From an uncultured Bacillota bacterium (GTDB taxonomy: Bacteria > Bacillota > Clostridia > Oscillospirales > Oscillospiraceae), in NCBI GenBank assembly GCA_947645675.1, contig CANSDP010000001.1, positions 298,053-362,052 of the forward strand: a DNA stretch of 64,000 bases. The letters run 5' to 3'. Both the position numbers and the translations under genes were made by a program. Each line of letters opens with the position of its first letter. Within the stretch, counting starts at the first letter, position 1. A model generated the notes under the pieces. It saw only the letters and a list, made by a program, of their open reading frames with translations, was not told the origin of the DNA and searched no databases. Positions 32,333 through 40,247 of this stretch are shown here, piece by piece.

Positions 32333-33850
32333 TCAGCCCTGCTCCGCGCTCTGGATGGCCTGGAGCAGACGGCCCTCATAAATGAAACGGTAGGCCTTTT
32401 CAATATCCAGGCTGAGGTTGCGGTCAGCGTTGAGATAGGGGACCTCCCGGCGCAGGGCCTCATACACCGGCCCGGTGACCCGGCCCAGCTGGGGGTTGCC
32501 CCGCAGGTCCACCGCCTGGGCGGCGTGCATGGCCTCGATGCCCAGCATGTAGCGCAGGTTTTCTACAATCCGCCGGGCCTTGGCGGCGGCCAGGGGCAGA
32601 TTGCTGGCGTGGTCCTCGATGGAACCGGCCACGGCAATAAAGTCCATGGAGCTGGGATTGGCCAGCATACGGTTTTCCGCGTCCAGTACGGTGAACACCT
32701 TTTGAATGGTGCCGTAGGCGATGGTCTTTACCTCCGCCGGGGTGAGGAAGCGGGTCAGCCCGGTAAAGGCGGGGTCGGCCAAATGGATAAGGCGGTAGCA
32801 GATGCACTTGGACATGTGGTTCAGCGCGGCGGAGAGCATCTCCACGCCCAGAGCCAGAGTGGTGGTCTCAAAGTTCTGGCTGACGCTGGTGGCGCCCTCG
32901 TCCACGAAGATGCAGGGGTTGTCATCGGTGGCGTTGAGCTGAAGCTCCAGATGCCGCTCTACAAATTCCAGGGTATCCTGCACCGACCCGTGGACTCCGC
33001 TGGCGCAGCGGAAGCTGAGCGGGTCCTGAAGGGCGCGGGCTGGATCGGGCTGTTCCAGATAGCTTCCCTCCAAAAACGCACGGCACCGGGCCGCTCTGCG
33101 CTGCTGGCCGCTGAGCTTGCGCAGGGCGTTGACCTTCTCGCCCAGAGGCTGCAAGCCGCCGTTCAGTCCCTCCAGACTGAGGCAGAACACCGCATCCGCC
33201 TCGTCAAGCAGCTGCCGGACCTCATACACCAGCACCGCCGCCAGGGCCTCGCCCTGAGCGTTGGAGGAGACAATGGACAGCCCGTCCTTGGGACCCAGCA
33301 AGGCGGGAGGAATGCCCTCCGCCGACATGGCCTGGGTGGAGGAGACGATTTCTCCCTTGTACTCCACCTCGCCTGAACCGATCATGGTCTGACCGATGAG
33401 GGACAGGGTGCTGATGTCCCCTTCGCCGATGGAGCCCCGCTGAAGGACCCGGGGATGGATGCCCCGGTTGAGAAATTCCTTATACATGGTGAGTATTTCT
33501 GTGGAAATACCCGTGCAGCCGCACAGGGCGGTGTTGAGACGGATGCACATCATGGCCCGTACCTCCTCCACGGAGCAGTAGGGGCGGATGCCCAGAGAGT
33601 GGCTGTTGATCAGGTTGCGGTTGTAGGTCTCAAAGAACTCGGGGTCGAACTCCTTGTCCTTGTTCCAGCCCACGCCCCGGTTCAGGCCGTAGACCGGCTT
33701 GCCCTCCGCCGCCATATCGAAGAGGACCTGACGGGCCTGGGCGGCCCGCTCCAGGGCCTGGGGCTCCAGCTCCACCGGACGGCGCTCATAGGCCACCTGG
33801 CGCAGGGTCTCCAGGGTGAGGGTGCTTCCGTTTAACACGATGGGTTCCAT
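32333..33850 (-). CDS. HAL-family lyase lacking the MIO triad, candidate ergothionase
   Basis: 505 residues, full length for the histidine/aromatic ammonia-lyase family. Typical segments: PVYGLNRGVGWNKD near residue 52, NLINSHSLG, and SQNFETTTLALGVEML. The MIO-forming Ala-Ser-Gly, normally within GSVGASGDL, is replaced by GSIGEGDI (about residue 139-146), one residue shorter. The 4-methylidene-imidazolone electrophile therefore cannot form. Known MIO-free relatives include ergothionase, which eliminates trimethylamine from ergothioneine by acid/base catalysis. The operon partner is a BCCT betaine transporter, which fits that substrate class. Histidine or hercynine-type substrates remain possible. 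AGAAGGAA precedes the ATG. Confidence 0.85.
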   Translation of the reverse strand: MEPIVLNGSTLTLETLRQVAYERRPVELEPQALERAAQARQVLFDMAAEGKPVYGLNRGVGWNKDKEFDPEFFETYNRNLINSHSLGIRPYCSVEEVRAMMCIRLNTALCGCTGISTEILTMYKEFLNRGIHPRVLQRGSIGEGDISTLSLIGQTMIGSGEVEYKGEIVSSTQAMSAEGIPPALLGPKDGLSIVSSNAQGEALAAVLVYEVRQLLDEADAVFCLSLEGLNGGLQPLGEKVNALRKLSGQQRRAARCRAFLEGSYLEQPDPARALQDPLSFRCASGVHGSVQDTLEFVERHLELQLNATDDNPCIFVDEGATSVSQNFETTTLALGVEMLSAALNHMSKCICYRLIHLADPAFTGLTRFLTPAEVKTIAYGTIQKVFTVLDAENRMLANPSSMDFIAVAGSIEDHASNLPLAAAKARRIVENLRYMLGIEAMHAAQAVDLRGNPQLGRVTGPVYEALRREVPYLNADRNLSLDIEKAYRFIYEGRLLQAIQSAEQG

Positions 33851-33899
33851 AAAATTCCTTCTCTCCGTTTAATTTGCGCTGGGCCATCTTGGTGGGACC

Positions 33900-33971
33900 A
33901 TTATAATATACCAGAGTTGAATTTTAGTCGAAAGAGGATTCAACGCTTTTTCAATTTTTTTATGCTATAAT
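33900..33971. promoter_or_regulatory. Divergent promoter region of lyase-BCCT and molybdenum hydroxylase operons, with dyad
   Basis: A minus-strand TATAAT (33900-33905) serves the lyase operon and a plus-strand TATAAT (33966-33971) serves the hydroxylase. Between them lies GTTGAAT (33916-33922) and its inverted copy ATTCAAC (33938-33944), 22 bases centre to centre or about two helix turns, suited to one dimeric regulator controlling both operons. The -35 boxes are weak. Confidence 0.5.
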
Positions 33972-34007
33972 CCAGACATCATACTTTTAAAGAGGAGGCG
34001 TATCCCA

Positions 34008-36260
34008 ATGCGTCTGGTCGGCGTCAGTCATCCCATTCAGGACGCGCGGGGCAAGGCCACGGGCCGCGCCCGCTATGCTGCGGACATGAGCCTGCCCCAC
34101 ATGACCCATGTGGCCATGGTGTTCAGCACCATCCCCCACGGCTATGTCACCGCCGTGGACGGCAGCGAGGCCCTGGCAGTGGAGGGGGTCTACGGCGTGT
34201 TCCACTGCTTCAATACCCCGGAATACTGCTTCAACCGCTACCGCAGTCAATATTCCCAGACCCTGCCCCTGGAGGAGCCGGTCTTTGCCAAGCGGGTCCG
34301 CTTTGTGGGCGACCGGGTGGCCGCCGTGGCGGCCCGGGACATGGAGACCGCCCGCCGCGCGGCAGCCCTGGTCAAGGTGACCTATGAGGAGCTGCCCTGC
34401 GCCCTTACCTTTGAGGAGGCCCTGGAGGGTGTCAACTGCCTGGAGGGGGAGGAGGCCGTCAAGGACGAATTTACCGTGGAGGTGGGCGAACCGCCCCGGG
34501 CGGACGGCCTGGTGGAGGTCACCGCCTGTACCGAGCTGGGCCGGCTCCACCACGCGGCTATGGAGCCCCACGTCTGTGTGGCGGACTACGACTCCGACCT
34601 GGACGAGTTGACCCTGTACAGCCCCAACCAGTCGGTCCACGGCGTCCGCACCGTGGTGGCCGATATGCTGGAAATGCCCTATAACCGGGTCCGGGTGGTC
34701 AAGACCACCATGGGCGGCTCCTTCGGCTCCAAGCAGGAGTGGACGGTGGAGCCGGTGGCCGCTGCTGTGGCCCGCCGGCTGAGACGGCCCGTCAAGCTGG
34801 TCTACGACCGGGCCGAGGTGATGCGCTCCATTGTGTGCCGGGGTCCCATGCGGGCGGAGATGACCATGCGCTTCCACAAAGACGGCCTTCTGGCCAGTGT
34901 GGAGCTGGAGCTGCTCAGCGACGCGGGGGCCTATATCGCCAACTCCGCCGACTACGCCCGGACGCTGGTGGGCAAGATGTTCCGCTGTTACCGCATTCCC
35001 TATGGCCGGGCCCACATCCGGCTGGTGTCCAGCAACACCCCGGTGTCCGGCTCCTTCCGGGGCTGGAGCAGTCCGGAGGTGGCCCTGATGCTGGAGCACG
35101 GGATGGAAAAGGCGGCCCGCGCCCTGGACATGGACCCGGTCCAGCTCCGGCTGAAAAATGTCCTCCTCCCCGGGGATACCGACCCCAAGAGCGGGGTGCC
35201 CATCGAGGAGATCCGCACCCGGGAGTGCCTGCTCCGGGGGGCGGAGCGGTTCCGCTGGGCGGAGCGACGGCGGGAGGATGCCGCCTTCAACGCCTCCAAC
35301 GACCGGTTCCGCCGGGGGACCGCCGTGGCCTGCGCCGGACACGGCAACACCTATTACCCCCGGTACAACGACTTCGCCAGCGCGGAGATGCGCATGTGCG
35401 AGGACGGAAGCGTTCAGGTGGAGGTCAGCATTCATGACCACGGCTGCGGCACCGGCGCGGCCTTCCAGATGATCGTGGCCGAGGCCCTGGAACTCCCCCT
35501 GGACAAGGTCCGCCTGAAGGAGGCGGACACCGCCCACACCCCCTTCGACTTCGGCTGCTACGCCAGCCGGGGGATCTTCGTGGTGGGCCGGGCGGCTCAG
35601 CTGTGCGCCCGGAGCCTGCGGGAGGAGATTTTAAAGGCCGCCGCCCACAAGCTGGAGACCACCCCGGACCGCCTCTATTTTGAGGGACCCGCCGTCCGGA
35701 GCGAGGACGACCCGGCGGTGAGCCTCAGCTATCAGGAGGTCGCCTGGTACTCCCTGGGGACCCTGTGCAGGGAGCTCACCGCCCAGGCCAAGCACACGGT
35801 GGACTCCAACCCCGGCGTCACCGGAACCCACTTCGCCCAGGTGGAGGTGGATACCTGGACCGGCCTCACCCGGGTGCTGGACTACCTGGCGGTCCACGAC
35901 GTGGGCCAGTCCATCAACCCGGAGATGTGCGCGGCTCAGATTCAGGGGGCGGCCCAGATGGGCTGCGGCGCGGCCCTGCGGGAGGAGATCGAAATTTCCC
36001 CCAAGGGTCAGGGCACCTGCTCCCTGTCCAAGTACCACCTGATGAACGCCGCCGACCTGCCTCTGATCCAGGTGGAGCTGATTCAGGACGGCCGGTCCCA
36101 GGACGGTCCCTACGGGGCCAAGTCCGTGGGTGAGGTCAGCTTTGCCCCCGCCGCCCCGGCGGCGGCCGCCGCCGTCAACCAGGCGCTGGGCAGCGATCTG
36201 GGCCGGATTCCCATGACGCCAGACCGCATTTTGGAATATATCGCAAAGGAGGGGTGCTGA
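34008..36260 (+). CDS. Xanthine dehydrogenase family, molybdopterin-binding catalytic subunit
   Basis: 750 residues. The N-terminal fold (about 1-110) starts with ARGKATGRARYAADM. Molybdopterin-binding segments include TTMGGSFGSKQE and SGSFRGWSSPE, the latter differing from the usual FRGFGxPQ. The catalytic Glu lies in YGAKSVGE near residue 705. The subunit hydroxylates N-heterocycles or aldehydes using water and passes electrons to the 2Fe-2S and FAD subunits encoded next. The altered FRGW loop lines the active site in the family, so the substrate is not obviously a purine. AGAGGAGG precedes the ATG. The gene is divergent from the lyase operon. Confidence 0.93.
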   Translation: MRLVGVSHPIQDARGKATGRARYAADMSLPHMTHVAMVFSTIPHGYVTAVDGSEALAVEGVYGVFHCFNTPEYCFNRYRSQYSQTLPLEEPVFAKRVRFVGDRVAAVAARDMETARRAAALVKVTYEELPCALTFEEALEGVNCLEGEEAVKDEFTVEVGEPPRADGLVEVTACTELGRLHHAAMEPHVCVADYDSDLDELTLYSPNQSVHGVRTVVADMLEMPYNRVRVVKTTMGGSFGSKQEWTVEPVAAAVARRLRRPVKLVYDRAEVMRSIVCRGPMRAEMTMRFHKDGLLASVELELLSDAGAYIANSADYARTLVGKMFRCYRIPYGRAHIRLVSSNTPVSGSFRGWSSPEVALMLEHGMEKAARALDMDPVQLRLKNVLLPGDTDPKSGVPIEEIRTRECLLRGAERFRWAERRREDAAFNASNDRFRRGTAVACAGHGNTYYPRYNDFASAEMRMCEDGSVQVEVSIHDHGCGTGAAFQMIVAEALELPLDKVRLKEADTAHTPFDFGCYASRGIFVVGRAAQLCARSLREEILKAAAHKLETTPDRLYFEGPAVRSEDDPAVSLSYQEVAWYSLGTLCRELTAQAKHTVDSNPGVTGTHFAQVEVDTWTGLTRVLDYLAVHDVGQSINPEMCAAQIQGAAQMGCGAALREEIEISPKGQGTCSLSKYHLMNAADLPLIQVELIQDGRSQDGPYGAKSVGEVSFAPAAPAAAAAVNQALGSDLGRIPMTPDRILEYIAKEGC

Positions 36261-36261
36261 G

Positions 36262-36732
36262 ATGAAGCTGGATTTTTTTGTCAATGATGAGGCGGTCTCC
36301 CTGGAGACGGAGCCCCAGCGCCGCCTGCTGGACCTCCTCCGGGAGGACCTGGGGCTGACGGGCACCAAGGAGGGCTGCTCCGAGGGGGAGTGCGGGGCCT
36401 GCACCGTCCTGCTGGACGGCAAGGCGGTCCACTCCTGCCTCACCCTGGCCGCCCAGCTCCAGGGCCGCCATGTGACCACCATCGAGGGGCTGGAGAAAAA
36501 CGGGGAGCTGGACATCCTCCAGCGGTGCTTTGTGGAGGAGATTGCCATTCAGTGCGGCTTCTGCACCACTGGAATGATTATGTCGGCCAAAGCCCTCCTC
36601 CTCCAGAATCCCAACCCCACGCCGAAGGAAATCCGCACCGCCCTGTCGGGCAATATCTGCCGCTGCTCCGGCTATGTGCAGATCGTCAACGCCGTCAGCC
36701 GGGCGGCCAGCGAGATGGGAGGCGGCGTATGA
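36262..36732 (+). CDS. Molybdenum hydroxylase 2Fe-2S subunit
   Basis: 156 residues. A plant-type 2Fe-2S motif (CSEGECGACTVLLDGKAVHSC) is at about 39-60. The C-terminal four-helix 2Fe-2S domain has CGFCTTG and NICRCSGY. It transfers electrons from the molybdenum site to the FAD subunit. It begins one base after the catalytic subunit stop, and GCAAAGGAGG lies in the end of that gene. Confidence 0.95.
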   Translation: MKLDFFVNDEAVSLETEPQRRLLDLLREDLGLTGTKEGCSEGECGACTVLLDGKAVHSCLTLAAQLQGRHVTTIEGLEKNGELDILQRCFVEEIAIQCGFCTTGMIMSAKALLLQNPNPTPKEIRTALSGNICRCSGYVQIVNAVSRAASEMGGGV

Positions 36733-37556
36733 GCACCTGCTATAATCCCAAAACCATGGACGAGCTGGGCCAGGCCCTGAGCCAGCTCACCGGGCGCAGC
36801 CTGATTCTGGCCGGGGGCACCGACCTGGTCCTCCGCCTGCGGAGCAAGCACCTGGAGCCCGACGCTCTGCTGTCCCTCAGCGGCGTGCCGGACCTCCAAG
36901 AAATCGAGATCACCCCGGAGCGGGCCTCCATCGGGGCGATGTCCACCATGGCCCGAGTGAACCAGGCTTTGGACGGCCTGCCCGACCTTCAGGCCTTGGC
37001 CGACGCCGCCGGAGGGGTGGGCTCTCCCCAAATTCGCAACAAGGGCACCATCGGCGGCAATGCCGCCAACGCCTCCGCCGCAGCCGACCTGCCCCCGGTG
37101 CTGTGGCTGCTCAACGCCCAGGCGGAGATCATGGGCCCCGGCGGGGCCCGCCGCACCATCCCCGTTCAGGAGCTGCCCGACGGCCATCAGGGCAACACCC
37201 TGGCGGTGGGCGAGGTGGTGGTCCGCTTTGTCATCGACCGGCCCCCCCTCAAGGGCTGGCGGTCCGCCTTTGTGAAGCTGGGCCACCGGTCTCAGGTGAC
37301 CATCTCCCGCATCGGGCTGGCGGCGGCCCTCCTTCAGGAGGAGGACGGCACGGTCCGGGACGCCCGCATTGTGGCGGGAGCCATCAAGCCGGTCCCCTTC
37401 CCCCTGCCCGCCGCCGAGGACATCCTCCGGGGCAAGCGCCCCGACCCGGCCCTGGCCGTGGAGCTGGGGGAGACCTTCAAGGGCAACACCCGCCGGGTCT
37501 ATAAGGAAAACGCCGCCAAGGGCGTGTTTCAGGACATTCTGCTCCGGTTCCAATAG
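36729..37556 (+). CDS. Molybdenum hydroxylase FAD-binding subunit
   Basis: 275 residues. The FAD site AGGTDLVLRLR is at about 28-38, then GSPQIRNKGTIGGNAANAS, the classic xanthine dehydrogenase FAD segment, and a C-terminal CODH-like domain. It passes electrons to NAD or another acceptor. The ATG overlaps the preceding stop by 4 bases (ATGA). Together the three genes form a complete hydroxylase; no XdhC-type maturation gene is nearby. Confidence 0.94.
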   Translation: MSTCYNPKTMDELGQALSQLTGRSLILAGGTDLVLRLRSKHLEPDALLSLSGVPDLQEIEITPERASIGAMSTMARVNQALDGLPDLQALADAAGGVGSPQIRNKGTIGGNAANASAAADLPPVLWLLNAQAEIMGPGGARRTIPVQELPDGHQGNTLAVGEVVVRFVIDRPPLKGWRSAFVKLGHRSQVTISRIGLAAALLQEEDGTVRDARIVAGAIKPVPFPLPAAEDILRGKRPDPALAVELGETFKGNTRRVYKENAAKGVFQDILLRFQ

Positions 37557-37565
37557 CGCGATAAC

Positions 37566-37591
37566 GGGCCGCCCGCAGGCGCGGGCGGCCC
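37566..37591 (+). terminator. GC-rich hairpin after the molybdenum hydroxylase operon
   Basis: Perfect 11-base stem GGGCCGCCCGC/GCGGGCGGCCC, 10 bases after the stop. No T-run follows. Confidence 0.5.
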
Positions 37592-37628
37592 TCCCGTCAA
37601 AAGAGGGCGGGATAATTTGAAAAAGCTC

Positions 37629-37657
37629 TTGACAAATCGAAGCTTGAATGGTAAGAT
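37629..37657 (+). promoter_or_regulatory. Promoter of the serine tRNA genes
   Basis: TTGACA (37629-37634), 17-base spacer, TAAGAT (37652-37657), 28 bases before the first tRNA. Confidence 0.7.
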
Positions 37658-37685
37658 ATCGAATGTCTCTGATAAAGACTGGTTC

Positions 37686-37772
37686 GGAGAGATGTCCGAG
37701 TGGTTTAAGGAGCTGGTCTTGAAAACCAGTGACTCGCAAGAGCCGTGGGTTCGAATCCCACTCTCTCCGCCA
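37686..37772 (+). tRNA. tRNA-Ser (TGA)
   Basis: The acceptor stem GGAGAGA pairs with TCTCTCC, followed by G and an encoded CCA. The anticodon arm CTGGTCTTGAAAACCAG gives anticodon TGA. The long variable arm and GGTTCGAATCC T-loop are those of a class II serine tRNA. Confidence 0.97.
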
Positions 37773-37815
37773 CTTATTTCTCCCAAAATCAAACAGGTTT
37801 TCGACTTGCAGCCAT

Positions 37816-37907
37816 GCAGAAGTACCCAAGTGGCTATAAGGGGCTCCCCTGCTAAGGGAGTAGACGGGTTAAACCGTGCGAGGGTTCGAATCCCTCCTTC
37901 TGCGCCA
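37816..37907 (+). tRNA. tRNA-Ser (GCT)
   Basis: The acceptor stem GCAGAAG pairs with CTTCTGC, followed by G and encoded CCA. The anticodon arm CTCCCCTGCTAAGGGAG gives GCT. Long variable arm TAGACGGGTTAAACCGTGCGA. It lies 43 bases after the first serine tRNA, presumably on one transcript. Confidence 0.97.
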
Positions 37908-37923
37908 GCCTGACGTTGGCATG

Positions 37924-37953
37924 AAAAACACCGCATGAAAATGCGGTGTTTTT
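37924..37953 (+). terminator. Terminator of the tRNA transcript
   Basis: AAAAACACCGCAT/ATGCGGTGTTTTT stem with a GAAA loop, 16 bases after the second tRNA. Confidence 0.85.
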
Positions 37954-38003
37954 CATATTCAAAGCGCGTTCCCGCAAATTGGTATTGACAAGGAGAGAGA
38001 ACC

Positions 38004-39671
38004 ATGAAAGACCTGACGCCCCAACTGCTGAGCTCCCTCAAGCACTACTCCCGACAGGATTTCATTAAGGATGTGACCGCCGGAGTCATCGTCGCCATTA
38101 TCGCCCTGCCCCTGTCCATCGCTCTGGCTCTGGCCTCCGGCGTGTCACCGGAGCAGGGGCTGTACACCGCCATTGTGGCGGGCTTCGTCATCTCCGCCCT
38201 GGGCGGGAGCAAGGTGCAGATTGCCGGTCCCACCGCCGCCTTCGCCACCATCGTGGCGGGTATCGTGGCCCGGAACGGCATGGAGGGGCTGGCCGTCGCC
38301 ACCATTCTGGCGGGCCTCATGCTCATCATCCTGGGACTCCTGCGTCTGGGGAGCATGATTAAGTTCATCCCTTACACCATCACCACCGGGTTTACGGCGG
38401 GCATCGCCGTCACCATCCTGATCGGCCAGCTGAAGGACTTCTTCGGCCTGACCTTCACCCACACCCCGGTGGAGACCATAGAAAAGCTGGAGGAGGCGGT
38501 TCGCGCCTTCCCCACCGCCAACTGGGCCGCCGTGGGGGTGGGGGCGCTGGCCCTGGCGATTTTGTGCCTGTGGCCCAGGGTTAAGCCGGTGCAGAAAATT
38601 CCCGCCTCCCTCATCGCCGTGGTGGTGACAGCGGCTGCGGTGAAGCTGATGGCCCTGCCGGTGAACACCATCGGTGACCTCTACACCATCTCCAGCGCCC
38701 CGCCTCAGCTCCATCTGCCCGCCTTTTCCTATGACACGGTGGCGGCGGTGCTGCCCGACGCCTTTACCATCGCGGTGCTGGCGGCTATTGAGTCCCTGCT
38801 GTCCGCTGTGGTGGCCGACGAGATGATCAATTCCCGGCACAACTCCAACATGGAGCTGGTGGCCCAGGGGGCGGGCAACGCCGCCTCCGCCCTGTTCGGG
38901 GGCATCCCCGCCACCGGAGCCATCGCCCGCACCGCCGCCAATATCAAAAACGGGGGACGCTCCCCGGTGGCCGGTATCGTCCACGCGGGGGTGCTCCTGC
39001 TGGTGCTGGTGCTGCTGATGCCCTATGCCGCCCTCATCCCTATGCCCTGCATCGCCGCCATTTTGTTCCAGGTGGCCTATAATATGAGCGGCTGGCGCAC
39101 GGTGGTGAAGGTGGTAAGGCGCTCCCCCAAGAGCGACGTGGCCGTGCTGGCGGTGACCTTCCTGCTGACGGTAATCTTCGACCTGGTGGTGGCCATCGTG
39201 GTGGGACTGTCCCTGGCCTGCCTGCTGTTTATGAAGCGCATGGCCGATGTGGCGGTGGTCAAAGAGTGGGAATATGTGGAGGACACCGGCGACGACCAGG
39301 GCCGGATGAAGCCTGTCCCCGCCCATGTGATGGTCTATGAGATCAGCGGCCCCATGTTCTTCGGCGCGGCGGATAAGATCCCCCACATGGAGCGGGCCAG
39401 CGGGCGGAGCGTGCTGATCCTGCGGATGCGCTCGGTGCCCGCGATGGACATCACCGCGCTGAACAGCCTCCAGCGGCTCTACGGGGAGTGTCGGGACAAG
39501 GGGATCGCGGTCATCTTTTCCCATGTGAACGAGCAGCCCATGTCGGTGTTCCGCAAGTCCGGCCTTTTTGACGCAGTGGGGGAGGAGAGCTTTGCCCCCA
39601 ACATCGACGCCGCCCTGGCCCGTGCGGCGGAGCTGCGCCAGCCTGCTGTGACTGGGGCGGAGGGGCGCTGA
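38004..39671 (+). CDS. SulP family inorganic anion transporter with STAS domain
   Basis: 555 residues. The membrane part (about 20-420) has GVIVAIIALPLSIALALASG and SPEQGLYTAIVAGF, the SulP signature. The C-terminal STAS domain (about 440-545) includes LILRMRSVPAMDITALNSLQ. The family carries sulfate, bicarbonate or other anions, often with Na+ or H+. An APS kinase-like gene and a sulfotransferase-like gene lie 2.6-6 kb downstream, which makes sulfate a reasonable guess, but flagellin separates them. AAGGAGAG precedes the ATG. Confidence 0.93.
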   Translation: MKDLTPQLLSSLKHYSRQDFIKDVTAGVIVAIIALPLSIALALASGVSPEQGLYTAIVAGFVISALGGSKVQIAGPTAAFATIVAGIVARNGMEGLAVATILAGLMLIILGLLRLGSMIKFIPYTITTGFTAGIAVTILIGQLKDFFGLTFTHTPVETIEKLEEAVRAFPTANWAAVGVGALALAILCLWPRVKPVQKIPASLIAVVVTAAAVKLMALPVNTIGDLYTISSAPPQLHLPAFSYDTVAAVLPDAFTIAVLAAIESLLSAVVADEMINSRHNSNMELVAQGAGNAASALFGGIPATGAIARTAANIKNGGRSPVAGIVHAGVLLLVLVLLMPYAALIPMPCIAAILFQVAYNMSGWRTVVKVVRRSPKSDVAVLAVTFLLTVIFDLVVAIVVGLSLACLLFMKRMADVAVVKEWEYVEDTGDDQGRMKPVPAHVMVYEISGPMFFGAADKIPHMERASGRSVLILRMRSVPAMDITALNSLQRLYGECRDKGIAVIFSHVNEQPMSVFRKSGLFDAVGEESFAPNIDAALARAAELRQPAVTGAEGR

Positions 39672-39684
39672 ATATAAATTCTTT

Positions 39685-39714
39685 GAGGGCGGACACCATT
39701 TGGTTTCCGCCCTC
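39685..39714 (+). terminator. Terminator after the SulP gene
   Basis: GAGGGCGGA/TCCGCCCTC stem with an inner CACCA/TGGT extension, followed by GGTCTTCG. Confidence 0.6.
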
Positions 39715-39741
39715 GGTCTTCGCGTTGATCACACACTGCGT

Positions 39742-39987
39742 ATGGCAGAGGCGATGGAGTTGATACCCATGGACAACGGGACATGACCGGGAAACCTGAA
39801 CATATCCATCCGGGCGAAAAACCTCAGAGATTGGCGAAATAGGCGGATGAAAAACAAAATTGTCTATAACGGGTGAACCTTTGAGGCGGCGGACGCAGGC
39901 GGGCAATCGCCCGTCAAGAACAACAACGATGCCGTGCAGAAATTTCGCCCGGGATATGATTTGATTTCTGTCCAGATGGACCACTAG
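39742..39987 (+). pseudogene. Possible degraded gene with two in-frame TGA codons
   Basis: One frame reads from the ATG at 39742 to the TAG at 39985 and is broken only by two TGA codons. The segments are MAEAMELIPMDNGT, then PGNLNISIRAKNLRDW through MKNKIVYNG, then TFEAADAGGQSPVKN through LISVQMDH. The composition is protein-like, especially the last 37 residues. Both stops would be Trp if TGG had mutated to TGA. No ribosome binding site or family is recognised, so this is a weak call. It lies in the 576-base gap between SulP and flagellin. Confidence 0.25.
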
Positions 39988-40198
39988 AGATGTGGGGGGG
40001 AAGAAATATTATTATTTTTTTAATTACCCCTTATCTTTTCGAAATTGCGGACGAATAAAAGGGTGAGGACAACGAAGTAGGTCCCCAGATTTGGTATTTC
40101 ATCTGGTCCTAGGCCGGCTGAAATATAGTAAGGCGCTGAAAGTGTTGAGCATCGTGGCCACGTGTTCAATGTGGAAGGCGCAAAACAGAACTGTGCCA

Positions 40199-40241
40199 GA
40201 AGCAAGGATGCTTCAGGGCACACTAAAAGACGAAAGGAGTC
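40199..40241 (+). promoter_or_regulatory. Flagellin leader with two CsrA-like GGA hairpins
   Basis: Hairpin 1 (40199-40214) is GAAGC-AAGGAT-GCTTC and presents GGA in a six-base loop, close to the CsrA consensus. Hairpin 2 (40229-40241) is GAC-GAAAGGA-GTC, with the Shine-Dalgarno GGA in its loop. The two GGA triplets are 30 bases apart. Binding by CsrA at such paired sites blocks flagellin translation in Bacillus subtilis. Its action here is inferred. Confidence 0.5.
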
Positions 40242-40247
40242 AATCTC

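Noticed and set aside
32333..33850. Ordinary histidine ammonia-lyase (hutH)
   Set aside because: The Ala-Ser-Gly triad needed for MIO is absent and no hut genes are adjacent.
39847..39987. Selenocysteine insertion at the in-frame TGA
   Set aside because: No convincing bacterial SECIS hairpin at the right distance and no known selenoprotein family.
40000..40247. Sigma-D (FliA-type) promoter for flagellin
   Set aside because: I looked for TAAA with 15 bases to GCCGATAT and found no acceptable match, so none is annotated.
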